Source: an uncultured Lachnospiraceae bacterium (GTDB lineage: Bacteria; Bacillota; Clostridia; Lachnospirales; Lachnospiraceae). From it: a DNA stretch of 64,000 nt. A program made the translations under genes and the position numbers. Location of the stretch: assembly GCA_947086895.1 (NCBI GenBank), contig CAMUAR010000001.1:62001-126000 (forward strand), given 5' to 3'. This document shows, in pieces, positions 52,898 to 63,300 of the stretch (within the stretch, counting starts at the first letter, position 1; the number at the start of each line of letters is the position of its first letter). Under the pieces are notes generated by a model that was given only the letters and a program-made list of their open reading frames with translations, made no database searches and was not told the DNA's origin.

Positions 52898-53653
52898 TCA
52901 GCCCTTCTTTTGGTAAACCCTCACATAATCCACCACCATCTCATAGGGCAGGTCTTCCTCATGAATCTCACCACCCAGTCCCCCGCCAACTGCAATATTT
53001 AAGATCAGATAAAATGGCTGGTCATACGGCCATGCACTCTCTGTCTGGTCTTCTTCATCGTCTGTCCGGCGGTAGACGCAGGCACTTTCTCCATCCACAA
53101 AAAATTCGATTGCCCCATCCGTCCACTCCATCCCATAAGTATGGAATTCGGAACAGACATTTTCATATTCGCGGATGATTGTGTACTGCTTTGTATCCTT
53201 CCTTGTGTGATTGTGGCGCTCAGAGTGCAGAGAAAACCAGATGCTGTTCTCCCTGCGCCCGATATGTTCCATAATGTCGATCTCCCCGCAGTGCGGCCAC
53301 GGATTCCCGCACTTTGACGAATCCGGCATCATCCAGATCGCAGGCCAGGAACCATGCCCTTTTGGGAGCTTTGCCCGAATTTCAAAGTAACCGTACTGCC
53401 ATGAATGCTTCCCTGCTGTTGTAATACGCCCTGAGGTGTAATTTCTTATGCCGCAGGTTTCCTTGCGCGCGGTAATGTAAAGCTTTCCATCCCGCACATA
53501 AATATTTTTCAGCGAATCCGTGTACGCCTGCTGCTCATTGTTTGCCCAACGCTCGCCTACCTCCAAACTCCAGTCTTTCTTGCACAGGCTTCCATCGCAA
53601 TCAAAATTTTCCTCCCAGACAAGCGTATAGTCATCGGCTCTATTCTCCCCCAT
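52898..53653 (-). CDS. GH16 beta-glucanase, no signal peptide
   Basis: 251 residues from ATG 53653 (AGGAGG 9 bases upstream); the frame extends 29 codons further into the GH30 gene without a ribosome site. GH16 core: NIYVRDGKLYITARKE, SWPAIWMMP, the catalytic EIDIMEH (two Glu and Asp), HTYGMEWTDGAIEFFVDG and the C-terminal YVRVYQKK. The EIDIME form with the extra residue is typical of beta-1,3-glucanases (laminarinases). Lacking a signal peptide, it should cut imported oligosaccharides. Follows GH30 on the same strand. Confidence 0.92.
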   Translation of the reverse strand: MGENRADDYTLVWEENFDCDGSLCKKDWSLEVGERWANNEQQAYTDSLKNIYVRDGKLYITARKETCGIRNYTSGRITTAGKHSWQYGYFEIRAKLPKGHGSWPAIWMMPDSSKCGNPWPHCGEIDIMEHIGRRENSIWFSLHSERHNHTRKDTKQYTIIREYENVCSEFHTYGMEWTDGAIEFFVDGESACVYRRTDDEEDQTESAWPYDQPFYLILNIAVGGGLGGEIHEEDLPYEMVVDYVRVYQKKG

Positions 53654-53729
53654 GCCAAAAATCCTCCTGTTATTTTTTTTGGAAAGCGTCCTGCATGCAT
53701 TTCCTGTTTTTATTATACTTTGACCGCTG

Positions 53730-55064
53730 CTATTTTTCATGCAGCACGGTCAAAATGCTGTGCGCTTTCACCACAAAGGAAATCCCTTCCTCCCCTTCAC
53801 GAAGCGAAAGCCAGATATCCTCCCCCGTGCGGTTCATCAGCACTGTAACCCTGCTTCCATCTGGATTCTCAAACGCGACTGCCTCGATCTTGTCCGTGAA
53901 TCTCGTGGTTGCAAGCCGCACTGCACCGCGGCGGATATAGCGTGAAAAATGCCCGATATAATAATATGAAAGCCTCTTCTCCATCGTCCCTTTTGCAGTA
54001 TCGCACATAATCGGAGCTGCACAGTAATTTTTCACATGGTTTGGCCCGCCAAGCTCGTCAAGAAGCAGATTCCAGTCCAAATATCCGTTTGTCCCGGCAA
54101 GCAGGTTGCCCAGAATATCGTGCGCGTACATCTCCGCTTTCGCCACCTCGCTGCTGTCCGCAAAGCGGCTGTATTCCACACAGCCCTCGGTAAATATCAG
54201 CTCTTTGTCCGGGTACTTTTCCCTCACAAGGGAAACTGCCTCAAAATGATCGCCGCTGTACCAGTGGAATGCCACACCCGCCGTATACTTTGCGGCTTTT
54301 TCGTCGGAGAGTACACCATTTGCGCGCTCAAACAGGATTTCTTTGTTGTGGTCCCACACAAAAATCCGGACATCCGAGAGCCCCTCCCGCTCAAGGGTCG
54401 GTCCCAAATAATCGCGGACAAAAACCATTTCTTCCTCTGTTTCGTAGATACAGGAATCCCAGGTCTGCACCGCCATCGGCTCATTCTGTACGGTAATCAT
54501 GGAAACCGGCACACCAGCCTTTTTGTATTCCTTTAAGAAGCGTGCGATATACTCCGCCCAGCGCGCGCGGTATTCTTCCTTTAATTTCCCACCGTGGTTC
54601 ATCTCGCCGTTTGTCTTCATATAAGCCGGCGGGCTCCACGGGGAAGCGAGAAGCTCAATCTCCTCCCCGGCTGCGTCCTTCGCGCGGACAATCATCGGCA
54701 GGATGTATTTCTTATCGCGCCCGATATCAAATTTCTCAAAGGCGGCATCCGCCTCATCCTCATCGTAAGCATAATTCCCAAGCGCAAAATCACAACTGTT
54801 GATATGTGTGCGGCCAAGGTTATAGCGAAGCCCTTCCTGCCCGAAATATGCCTTTATCACTTCCTCCTGCACCGCTTCCGGCAATCTTGTCAGGTTGTAT
54901 CCTGATGATTCCGTAAACGCCCCGCCGAAACCGCGGATTTTCTGGTAATGGCATTCTGGATAAACATTGATAACGCGCATCATTTCCACACGGTTCTCAA
55001 AATCCTCCTTCTCCTGCCAGAAATTCTTGTTTTCATAATCTGTTTCAACTATTTTCCAAGCCAT
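53730..55064 (-). CDS. GH30 beta-glucosidase/beta-glucanase
   Basis: 444 residues: TIM barrel plus a C-terminal beta domain. Signature elements: QKIRGFGGAFTESSGYNL, acid/base Glu in ITVQNEPMAVQTWDSC, nucleophile Glu in LIFTEGCVEYS. Resembles the GH30 subfamily that includes glucosylceramidases and beta-1,3- or 1,6-glucosidases; with a beta-glucan locus around it, beta-1,6 or beta-1,3 glucose bonds are the likely target. No signal peptide. GGAGG precedes the start, and a 7-bp hairpin (55092-55109) lies right before it. Confidence 0.92.
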   Translation of the reverse strand: MAWKIVETDYENKNFWQEKEDFENRVEMMRVINVYPECHYQKIRGFGGAFTESSGYNLTRLPEAVQEEVIKAYFGQEGLRYNLGRTHINSCDFALGNYAYDEDEADAAFEKFDIGRDKKYILPMIVRAKDAAGEEIELLASPWSPPAYMKTNGEMNHGGKLKEEYRARWAEYIARFLKEYKKAGVPVSMITVQNEPMAVQTWDSCIYETEEEMVFVRDYLGPTLEREGLSDVRIFVWDHNKEILFERANGVLSDEKAAKYTAGVAFHWYSGDHFEAVSLVREKYPDKELIFTEGCVEYSRFADSSEVAKAEMYAHDILGNLLAGTNGYLDWNLLLDELGGPNHVKNYCAAPIMCDTAKGTMEKRLSYYYIGHFSRYIRRGAVRLATTRFTDKIEAVAFENPDGSRVTVLMNRTGEDIWLSLREGEEGISFVVKAHSILTVLHEK

Positions 55065-55265
55065 AATCCTTTTCCACCTCCGATTTTATTCATACCCACA
55101 AATGGGTATTTCTTCCTGCCGGGAGATTGCTTTTGTCTTTATAATTATATATCCCCTTGCCTTAACTTCACCCGGACAAGCCCACATCAGCCGCCTGCAC
55201 CGCCCATAGGTACACGGGAAGCTTCCGACCAAGATCTCTCGTGGATTTCTTCTACTTATATTCAC

Positions 55266-58097
55266 TTAAATTCCTTCCACAAAAATTTCATGCAGTTCTT
55301 CTGCGTCCCAGCACGCAAGTTCCGCTCTCGGAATGCAGTTTTTACAAAAGGTCTTTTCCCCGACTCTGACATGAATTTCGCCGGAAACATCCTTGCCTTT
55401 CACATAAATTACCCTTAATTTTTTTCCGGCAAATACAAATTCCGCGCTTGCTCGTCCGTTTACATCAAACTGTTCTTCCATAAGTTTTGGCTCAAAGACC
55501 AGGTCGCCAAAGTGTCCATGAATACCAAACATTTCCGTTAATACTGTCATCAGATACCAGCTTGCCGCGCCTGTCAGATAATGGTACATACCCCTGCCAC
55601 GGTCATTAAAATATTCTGGGATGCCCGGATAAATTTTACTTTTCTCAAAATCTGCCGCCTGCCGGTACAAAGAAATCAGAGCCTTGTAGCCCGCCCTTAC
55701 AAATCCGCGCCGGTAAAGCGCATTCCCGTACATAACCGCCATATGGGAAAATACTGCCCCATTTTCCTTATGCCCGTAGGCAAAGCCAAACATGCGCCCC
55801 AAATCGTCCTTCACTTCATAAAAATTCGTATTCAGGCAGTAGCCGCCCGCGTTTTCCCGGTAGAGAAGCGCGTCCGCTGCGCGGATAATCTGTGCCGTCT
55901 GTTCTGGTGCTGCAACACCGGATTCCACAGCGAAAACCTGACTGGTCAGCATCATGCGGATTCCTGCATTTTCTTCCCCTTCACTGCCAATGTCCGTCTT
56001 CTGTCTTGTATCCGCATCTTTCCACTCTTTATTCTGTGCCGCATCCATCGTACTGTAATTCACATTCATTGTCCCGTTTGTCCCCACAGTACTGTTACTG
56101 CTGTCTGCGCTATTTCGGGTTCTTTCCACCCTTCTGCCGTTATTATCGTAATATCCGTTAAAGAAGCTATATTCTCCAGAAAGCCATTCTTCCTCCCGCA
56201 AAGTTTCCTTCCACCACTCTTGCATACAGCCGAGAATATCGCAAAGTTCCTTCACGTCAAACTTTATCTTCCTGCCCGAACACTTATGCGCCACCGCGCG
56301 CCCGTACTCAAAAAGAAGTGCCTGCTTTGCCTGCACATCCGCATAAAGTTTTTTATCACAGCACAATAACATCAAAAGCTCTTCCGCCAGTTCCACCTGT
56401 GTGGTTCCTCTCTGCAAAAGTGCAGTAAGAAGCTCACAAAGACGCGAAAAGTTGCCTGCGTAAGCAAACGTAAATGCTGCGCTCTCCCCGTGTTCTCCTG
56501 CCATATCGAGTGCATCGTTCCAGTCCGCGCCGCGCAGGCGGATACGGTTATGTTCCCCGACGTCGTAAAATGCTGTCAGATTCTGCACAAGGATATGCTC
56601 TAATACTGTACCGCTGGTAAGGGAACCATCCGTATCTTTTTGCTTTGTTCCATAAGAATCGTCCCACTTCCCATCTTTTTCCCCACCGCGCATAATCTGT
56701 GCATCCTTAAAATATCCCACTTCTTTTAACAGAATATCAATATCCCCTGTCTGATGGATATAAAACGCCGTTGTATGTAGCGGCCAGAAACCATGATCCA
56801 TCCACACGCGCGCGATATTATTGCGATCGGCAATAAACTGCACCGCGCCCGCTTCCTTCCCGCTTCCGATGATTGTCGCATTGGTACCGTCCATGCGCAC
56901 ACCGCCGAAATTCCCAAGCAGCATTTCCCTGACTCCGCCCGGATTCATTAAAAGCAGAGCCAGACAATCCTGCCAGAGATCGCGCCATCCCCTGCCGCCC
57001 CGTCCATAATCATGGTGCGGCAGAAAAGAACAGCCGTATATCCTGCGCAGGATGGGCTGGAAGGCAACCCAGCACATATATTGGTCAAAATCTCTATCCC
57101 CCGAACAAAAATGGATATTTACTTGTTCCTGCCAGGTTCTTTTCGTCCGTTCAAAAACTGCGCGCCAGTCCAAAACCTTTTTCCCTGAAAGTGCATCCTC
57201 CGCCTGTTTCGTCGCCGCATTCGCGCTGATGCCGGCGCAGAGCACAAAACTCTTTTCCTCCCCCGGCAAAAGAGTACATTGTTCAAACACCAGCATGCCA
57301 CAGGTTTCATAACCTGAAAGTGTATCCCCCGGTAAGGAAAGTTCAGGAAATTTTGCGAATACTGCACCTGGATGAAGAAAGCTTCCGCCCTCCCCGATTA
57401 CATCCTCCGTGCGCGGCACACACCCTGCTGGAGGGTTCCCATTTTCATCCACACCATACACATAGTAGGTCATCTCGTTTTTTTTGTGTCCGCGCTCGTC
57501 AAAAGTAAGCGTCGGTGTCACCTTCACGCCGTACCGTGTCACAAAACTGCGGTGCAAAAGCGAAGTTACATGACGGTGGTCGCGGATATTGTCCGCAGAG
57601 CGCGCGTATATTGGCACGACTGCCATCGGCGTAAACGACAGAGAAGTGCCGCCTGTATTTCGAATGCTCACAATGGTAACTTCCGCCTCCGGCAATTCAT
57701 CTGGCACAAAAGTTGTTATTTCGGAAGCCAGTAAAAAATCTTTTGCTGTCCGTTTTAATGTATGCCACATAAAGCCCGCCAAAAGTTCAGACTCTCCGGC
57801 ATCACCTGTTAAGCGCACTGCTTCGTCCTCAGCGGAAGCTCCCGTTAGTGAACAGGCGCTCCCCTCCCCGAATCGGCACCAGAAATTTCTGGTGCTGCGG
57901 TTATTATGTAAGTTCTCTGCGCTGACTGGCTCATACAAAAAAGTATTCTGGTCTTTTTTCGCATCCCCGCCAATCAGCGGCGTAAGACAGGAACGTATCC
58001 CATCCTCCCCCGCGACCGGAAAATACAAATAGCTGTAGTCCTGCGGATTTTTCAGGCAAAAACTTCCATTTTCATCAACAAACTCAATCTTTCCCAT
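55266..58097 (-). CDS. GH94 beta-glucan phosphorylase (first)
   Basis: 943 residues from ATG 58097 (GGAGG 5 bases upstream). GH94 enzymes split beta-glucosides with phosphate to give glucose 1-phosphate. Typical elements: DYSYLYFPVAGEDG N-terminal sandwich, GRGGRGWRDLWQDCLALLL, VWMDHGFWP, and catalytic Asp in LRGADWNDALDMAGEHGES. GH16, GH30 and GH17 neighbours favour a beta-1,3 substrate (laminaribiose or oligoglucan) over cellobiose; this is inference. After NGYYDNNGRRVERT there is a roughly 45-residue N/S/T-rich insertion (DNA about 55975-56120) before IRMMLTSQVFAV. Confidence 0.9.
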   Translation of the reverse strand: MGKIEFVDENGSFCLKNPQDYSYLYFPVAGEDGIRSCLTPLIGGDAKKDQNTFLYEPVSAENLHNNRSTRNFWCRFGEGSACSLTGASAEDEAVRLTGDAGESELLAGFMWHTLKRTAKDFLLASEITTFVPDELPEAEVTIVSIRNTGGTSLSFTPMAVVPIYARSADNIRDHRHVTSLLHRSFVTRYGVKVTPTLTFDERGHKKNEMTYYVYGVDENGNPPAGCVPRTEDVIGEGGSFLHPGAVFAKFPELSLPGDTLSGYETCGMLVFEQCTLLPGEEKSFVLCAGISANAATKQAEDALSGKKVLDWRAVFERTKRTWQEQVNIHFCSGDRDFDQYMCWVAFQPILRRIYGCSFLPHHDYGRGGRGWRDLWQDCLALLLMNPGGVREMLLGNFGGVRMDGTNATIIGSGKEAGAVQFIADRNNIARVWMDHGFWPLHTTAFYIHQTGDIDILLKEVGYFKDAQIMRGGEKDGKWDDSYGTKQKDTDGSLTSGTVLEHILVQNLTAFYDVGEHNRIRLRGADWNDALDMAGEHGESAAFTFAYAGNFSRLCELLTALLQRGTTQVELAEELLMLLCCDKKLYADVQAKQALLFEYGRAVAHKCSGRKIKFDVKELCDILGCMQEWWKETLREEEWLSGEYSFFNGYYDNNGRRVERTRNSADSSNSTVGTNGTMNVNYSTMDAAQNKEWKDADTRQKTDIGSEGEENAGIRMMLTSQVFAVESGVAAPEQTAQIIRAADALLYRENAGGYCLNTNFYEVKDDLGRMFGFAYGHKENGAVFSHMAVMYGNALYRRGFVRAGYKALISLYRQAADFEKSKIYPGIPEYFNDRGRGMYHYLTGAASWYLMTVLTEMFGIHGHFGDLVFEPKLMEEQFDVNGRASAEFVFAGKKLRVIYVKGKDVSGEIHVRVGEKTFCKNCIPRAELACWDAEELHEIFVEGI
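55975..56120 (-). other. Asn/Ser/Thr-rich insertion inside the first GH94 gene
   Basis: In-frame segment encoding stretches like SADSSNSTVGTNGTMNVN and TRQKTDIGSEG between two conserved GH94 segments that normally lie close together. Probably a surface loop. Confidence 0.55.
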
Positions 58098-58164
58098 CCA
58101 TTCCTCCCTTCTTTGTTGTATGGTTGGGATGAGCATCCCGCTTTATAGTACCCGTCAAATTATA

Positions 58165-59163
58165 TTATCTTCGCGGGATGCTGGAATCACGCACAATTAA
58201 GGAGGTGGCAAGTTTTAAGCTTTTTCCTTCAGGTTCACCCTCCCCCCGCATCAGGCGGAAAAGTTCAAGTGCTCCTTTTGTCCCCTGCTCCTCAACCGGG
58301 CTTTGCACGGTGGTCAGCGCAGGGACAAAATACTGCGCCAGATTGATATTGTCAAACCCCGCCACACTGACCTGTTCCGGCACACGGATCCCGGATTCCG
58401 CAAGCGCCCGCATACAGCCTCCTGCCATCTCGTCGTTTGCACAAAAGAAGGCATCCGGGATGTCCCTTTCCCGCATCAGGAATTTGCGCACTTCCTCATA
58501 GGCTTTTATTTCCTCAAAATCCGCGTACAGCAAAAACCTTGCATCTATCGGTAAGCCATTCCGTTCAAGTGTCTTAGCGTAAGCGCGGAAACGCTCACAA
58601 TCGTCCCTGCACTCTACACCATGGATATAGCCGATACTCCGGTGTCCCTGCCTAATTAAATACTCCATGACAAGTTCTGTCCCCATATAATTATCAATTG
58701 TCACGCTCGAAATTTTTTCTCCCCGGCATTCCCGTTCCAAAAATACCATCGGAAGACCGGTGCGCGCAATCCTTTTAATATGGTCACTCTCGAGGCATTC
58801 GTTCATAATGATAGCCCCCTCCACACCGGAGGACACAATCATACCGTAAATTTCCTCACTTGTATTCTCATTGCTGACATAAATATTTAGCATAAATCCC
58901 GCCATTTTACATTGCAAATGGATTGCCTGCGTCAGCACGCGGTAATAATCCCCCTGGATGCTTGAGAGAAACAGGCCGACGGTGTTCTTCTTGTTTGCTT
59001 TTAATGAGCGCGCATTAAAATTTGGCACATAATTCATATCTTCCACTACAGCCAAAACTTTTTTTTTCGTTTCCTCACTCACATTGCCCACATTGTTGAT
59101 CACATTGGAAACTGTGGAAATCGCTACCCCGGCTTCCTTTGCCACATCTTTAATGATTACCAT
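58165..59163 (-). CDS. LacI-family transcriptional regulator
   Basis: 332 residues. N-terminal LacI HTH with hinge (IIKDVAKEAGVAISTVSNVINN to about residue 60) and a periplasmic-binding-like effector domain (about 62-332; TVGLFLSS, DAFFCANDEMAGG, VSVAGFDN). Lies inside the beta-glucan gene run, between GH94 and GH17, and likely represses it until a glucan oligomer binds. AAGGAG precedes ATG. Confidence 0.95.
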   Translation of the reverse strand: MVIIKDVAKEAGVAISTVSNVINNVGNVSEETKKKVLAVVEDMNYVPNFNARSLKANKKNTVGLFLSSIQGDYYRVLTQAIHLQCKMAGFMLNIYVSNENTSEEIYGMIVSSGVEGAIIMNECLESDHIKRIARTGLPMVFLERECRGEKISSVTIDNYMGTELVMEYLIRQGHRSIGYIHGVECRDDCERFRAYAKTLERNGLPIDARFLLYADFEEIKAYEEVRKFLMRERDIPDAFFCANDEMAGGCMRALAESGIRVPEQVSVAGFDNINLAQYFVPALTTVQSPVEEQGTKGALELFRLMRGEGEPEGKSLKLATSLIVRDSSIPRR

Positions 59164-59240
59164 AGCCTGCTCCTTTTTTACTACCTGATTTTATCCGAAC
59201 GCTTGTTTTTTGTCTGGCTTTTGCAGAAATAGTGCGCGGT

Positions 59241-60155
59241 TTAGATAAGCACACGCTCCCTAATAACCTGCTTTCCCACGCGATCTACACCAAAGATTCC
59301 CCAGTGTTTTTCCGGTTCCTGCGCTGATGGTCCACCCTTCCATGGCTCGTCAAACGCCTCGAACAAAAATACTGGGATATCCATTGATTTTGTCCAAAGC
59401 AACAGCTCCTTTAAATACTTTTTCTGCTGTTCCTCACCTACCTGCGACACGTCCATTGACGAGTTGCAGGCGGTTGTCCAACCGCATTCCGTAAAAATAA
59501 CCTGTTTGTCTGGATAAAGCGCTGCCACCTTCCGGTAATCGCTCTCATTCATCTTGACTGCTTCCTTCAGAGTTTTTCCGTTCCAGAGAGGATAACTGTG
59601 GATGGAGATAAAGTCCAACATCTCTGCCAGTTTTACTAAGTTTTCCCATTCTCCTGCCCCCTCACAGTACGTTACAGGAAGCCCTGTCTTCTCCCTAAGC
59701 GCAGCCGCAAATCCAATCAGCCGTTCCTCTGTGACCAGATCAGCTCCCCAGGAAGGACGGTTCTCATTTCCGATGGAAACAGCAAGAAAATATTCTTTAT
59801 ATTCGTTTGCCAGTTCTGCAAGCATCTGAATCTGGGTATCATTATACATCATATTTTCTTCTAATTCCAGAGCCGTTTTTTCTGTTTTTAACCAAGGACA
59901 ACCTTTGTTATTGTACTCCGCTCTTGGGTCAATGCCCACAATAACCAAAAACGGCAGGGAATGCTCTCGAATTAACTCTAACACCCGCCTTGCATGCGCG
60001 TTTGGGTCGTACATCCTAAGGTAGAAAAAACCCTCCTTCTTCAATAGCATAAGATCTTCAAGGATTTCTTCCTTCGACGGTATAATTTCTGTTACTGGGC
60101 TTTGTCCCTCTCTGTAACCAGAATAACAGATTGCTTTTTTCCATGCAATTTTCAT
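59241..60155 (-). CDS. GH17-type beta-1,3-glucan hydrolase, cytoplasmic
   Basis: 304 residues from ATG 60155 (GGAGG 5 bases upstream; the longer frame has no site). Compact TIM barrel with acid/base Glu in VSIGNENRPSWG and nucleophile Glu in VIFTECGWTT, and LFEAFDEPWKG near the end: the GH17 pattern. GH17 enzymes act on beta-1,3-glucans. No signal peptide, so it should act on imported oligosaccharides. Sits between the second GH94 and LacI. Confidence 0.87.
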   Translation of the reverse strand: MKIAWKKAICYSGYREGQSPVTEIIPSKEEILEDLMLLKKEGFFYLRMYDPNAHARRVLELIREHSLPFLVIVGIDPRAEYNNKGCPWLKTEKTALELEENMMYNDTQIQMLAELANEYKEYFLAVSIGNENRPSWGADLVTEERLIGFAAALREKTGLPVTYCEGAGEWENLVKLAEMLDFISIHSYPLWNGKTLKEAVKMNESDYRKVAALYPDKQVIFTECGWTTACNSSMDVSQVGEEQQKKYLKELLLWTKSMDIPVFLFEAFDEPWKGGPSAQEPEKHWGIFGVDRVGKQVIRERVLI

Positions 60156-60334
60156 CGTATCCTCCATTCCAAGAACATTACAAATAGCCCTGCGAAAAAC
60201 CAGCGATCCAACTGATTTTTCACAGTAACATCTCCTGACCGTTTTCCTTTTCCATCCACCTAGACACATCTGGGATATCTTTCTGACTGTTCCTCTGATT
60301 AAATATCGTTTAAAATCGCATTTTACTGCCTATT

Positions 60335-63300
60335 TCAAGAAAGATATGCCATAATATGGTCAATCTTCCCGCTGCGCAGCGCGGTAGCCTGCTTATTTCC
60401 CAAAACATTGCCGGATATTTTCTCCTCTGTGCCATCAATATAATGCAGGGTGATTTCTATTACTTTTGCCGCATCTTCCCCGTAAGTTGCCTTCCTTTCC
60501 ACACAGTGATAGGTCACAGTACAGCTTGAGAAAAGCGTAAAGGCGGCATTATAATTCTCGTCAAACATCCAGTCAGCAAGCAGCGGGGAAAGCCGGAAAC
60601 CAAGCTTACCGCCCTCTGTGAAAAAGCCCCCCTCCCCCAGGAACATACGAATCCATATTGAGAGCATTTCCGTGGTCGAGCCGCTTAATCTTGCCACAAA
60701 CCCTCTGCCGTGTACCTTACGATCTGGGTTTGCGCTCGAAGCGAGGAAGGAAGAATTTTCAAGAGTACTCCTCCCATAACGTTCCGGCGGCAAAAATGGA
60801 ATCAGCGCATCATGCATCGCAGTATAAAATTCCTCCACAAGTTTCGCGCGCAAAAGACCCAGAAGATATTTATATTCCATATGTAAAAATATACTCTCCC
60901 TCTCCAGCCACCCCGGTGTAAACGCACGCACACGCCCGTGCTCCATGGAAAGCTCCTCAATCGCACCAGAAGTTTTGTACATTTTTAATTTTTTATCATA
61001 CATATCACTGTTTTTTATCGACTCACACATACGCCGTTTTTCTTCTTCATATCCGTCAAGACAGGAAAGCATCCGGGCAGGTCCCTCCAAAAACGGAACA
61101 ACGGCATGACAGACAAACTGTTTTGCCTGCACACCTGGCAGTCCGTAAGGAGTAAGCAACGGATCACCATTTTCATCTTTCCTTTCCTCGTACTCTGTCA
61201 CCTCATAGGTAAAGTAGGTCGGCATCACGCCATTTCCAAGCCGCAATGCTTTTTCCACACCCCTAAGTACCACTTTGTGACAATCCCTTATCACACCAAA
61301 GATGCGCTTTGCAGTCACTGTGACAACCTCACCCGACATTCCGGCATAAACCACCGCCCGGTAAGATTCCCTAAGATTTGCAGCAGCCTCCCAGTTCTCC
61401 AGTTCCGAACGCCCGCCTTGCTCTCTGAAAAATCTTTCTATGCTCTCAAGAAGGGAAGCAATCTGGAACGGAAGCTCAATCTTTCCGGCAATACTGCCAT
61501 CCGTATAACTTTCCTCAAGAAAAGCGAGCAGGCGATTTAATTCCAGCGTTTCCGCCATACTGCTTCCAAAAAGCCCCGGCAGCCCATTCATCGCATCGTT
61601 CCAGCCTGGTTTTCCGCCCTCCATCTCGATGCCCATACCCTCCTGGTCAAGGAGCAGGAACTTATTCAGTGCCAAAGTCAACATTTTTCCAAGCAGTGTC
61701 GTTGTGATAAAAGCACCTTTTTCGTCCTTCATCCAATTGGTTCCGCCCGCCGCGAAACCTTCCTTCTTTTCTTTTTTTGTGTTGTGGAAAAGTGAGCCGT
61801 ACTGTCTTACCTTACCCTTGCTTAACACATAAGTTTCCCGCCTTGGTCTTACCTGTCCCGCACTGTCATAAAAACGATAATCCGCCCGCCCATTTAAAAG
61901 TTCTTTCTTCCGATCTGGGAAAATAAGGAGGTAATTTTCCACCAAATCCATCAGGTAATCCCAGTGGTCACTCCAATAACCTTCGCCAAAGCCCGCTTCA
62001 AGCTGTTCTGTGGATAGTTCTAAAAGTTTCGCAACTAATGTTTCCTGCGAAAGCGTTCTTTCAGGATCGTTCTTCATTTCCATGCCATGTTCCACCATCA
62101 CAGTACATATCTGCCCCGGCGTAAACTTCCCGCAAAGGAGTTTGAGCAGTGGCTCTTTTTCCCCGCAAACTTGTTCTTCCACAAGTTCTTTCGCACGCCC
62201 TGCATTCTTTTTCTCTATCAAGAAAGTACACGGACGGATTTCAAGCGGATTATAACCGTCAGCCTGTATAAAATTAAAAAAGCTATAAACATTGAAGTCG
62301 TCAATCTCAGGGTGAAAAAATACGTCGCTGCGTCGGTTTTGGCAGACATCGCGGAAATTGCCGTTGCCCTGCGAATAATACTCGCCGGAAATCGAGAAGA
62401 AATTGTAATCGCGTTCCGGGTCACCGTGTTTGCGGCTGAACAGATGCACTATGTTTTTCTTTCCCTTCCCTGCAAACAGGTACGGATAACCGCCGCGCAG
62501 GAAATTGTCGAGATAGCATTGTTCCATATACTGGTCAAACACCGGATTTGCTGTTTTCGTCGCAACATCTTTTACAAGCGCGTCAATAATACCTGCTGCC
62601 TCCGCTTCCTTCTTTTTGGCATAATCTTCTGCCAGAAAACGCTTTGTATTTTTATTGAGCTGCTCTATTGTTCCCGCATAGCCGATATAGGAAGTAAAGG
62701 AGAAGGATTCCTGATCTGCAAGTTCCTTTTCAAACGGCGTAAAACCGCAAGGCACCTTATTTGCAAAACACTGCTCTCTCCTGCGCACTCCACAAAGTCC
62801 CTCCTCCATAAATACGACAGGATCTGCAAGAGAACTCTCATAATCAAAAACTACTTCCGCATCATAGAGCACCGGAAGTAGTTTCCCGTTTGCCGCCGTA
62901 CAGTAAAAATAGCCTCCGTGGATTTCCGATACTTCCGCGGAATCGTCACTGGAAGCGCGCAGTGCATAATACGGCGCGCAGTGTTCTATATTTTTGATAT
63001 CCGTCCAGCTTTTAAAAAGGTTTGACATTTCCTTAAACTGCCCGTTCTGTATTCCGTAAGGGATGATTTTTGGCAAGCCGTCAATGCCCTCTAGCCTACA
63101 GGCTTTCCCGGAGATATTTTCAATCGTTACGCGCCGTACCAAAGCTCCGATTTCTTCGGTCGGGAGCACAAAGTAAGAAACTGTAATCCGCAGTCCCCTC
63201 TCTTCCTCGGTGACAGAAAAACTGTTTTTCTGCACGCACATTGTACGTTTTGCCGTTTTTGAATATCCGCAGAAAGGTTCAAAATATTCTCCGTCCTTTT

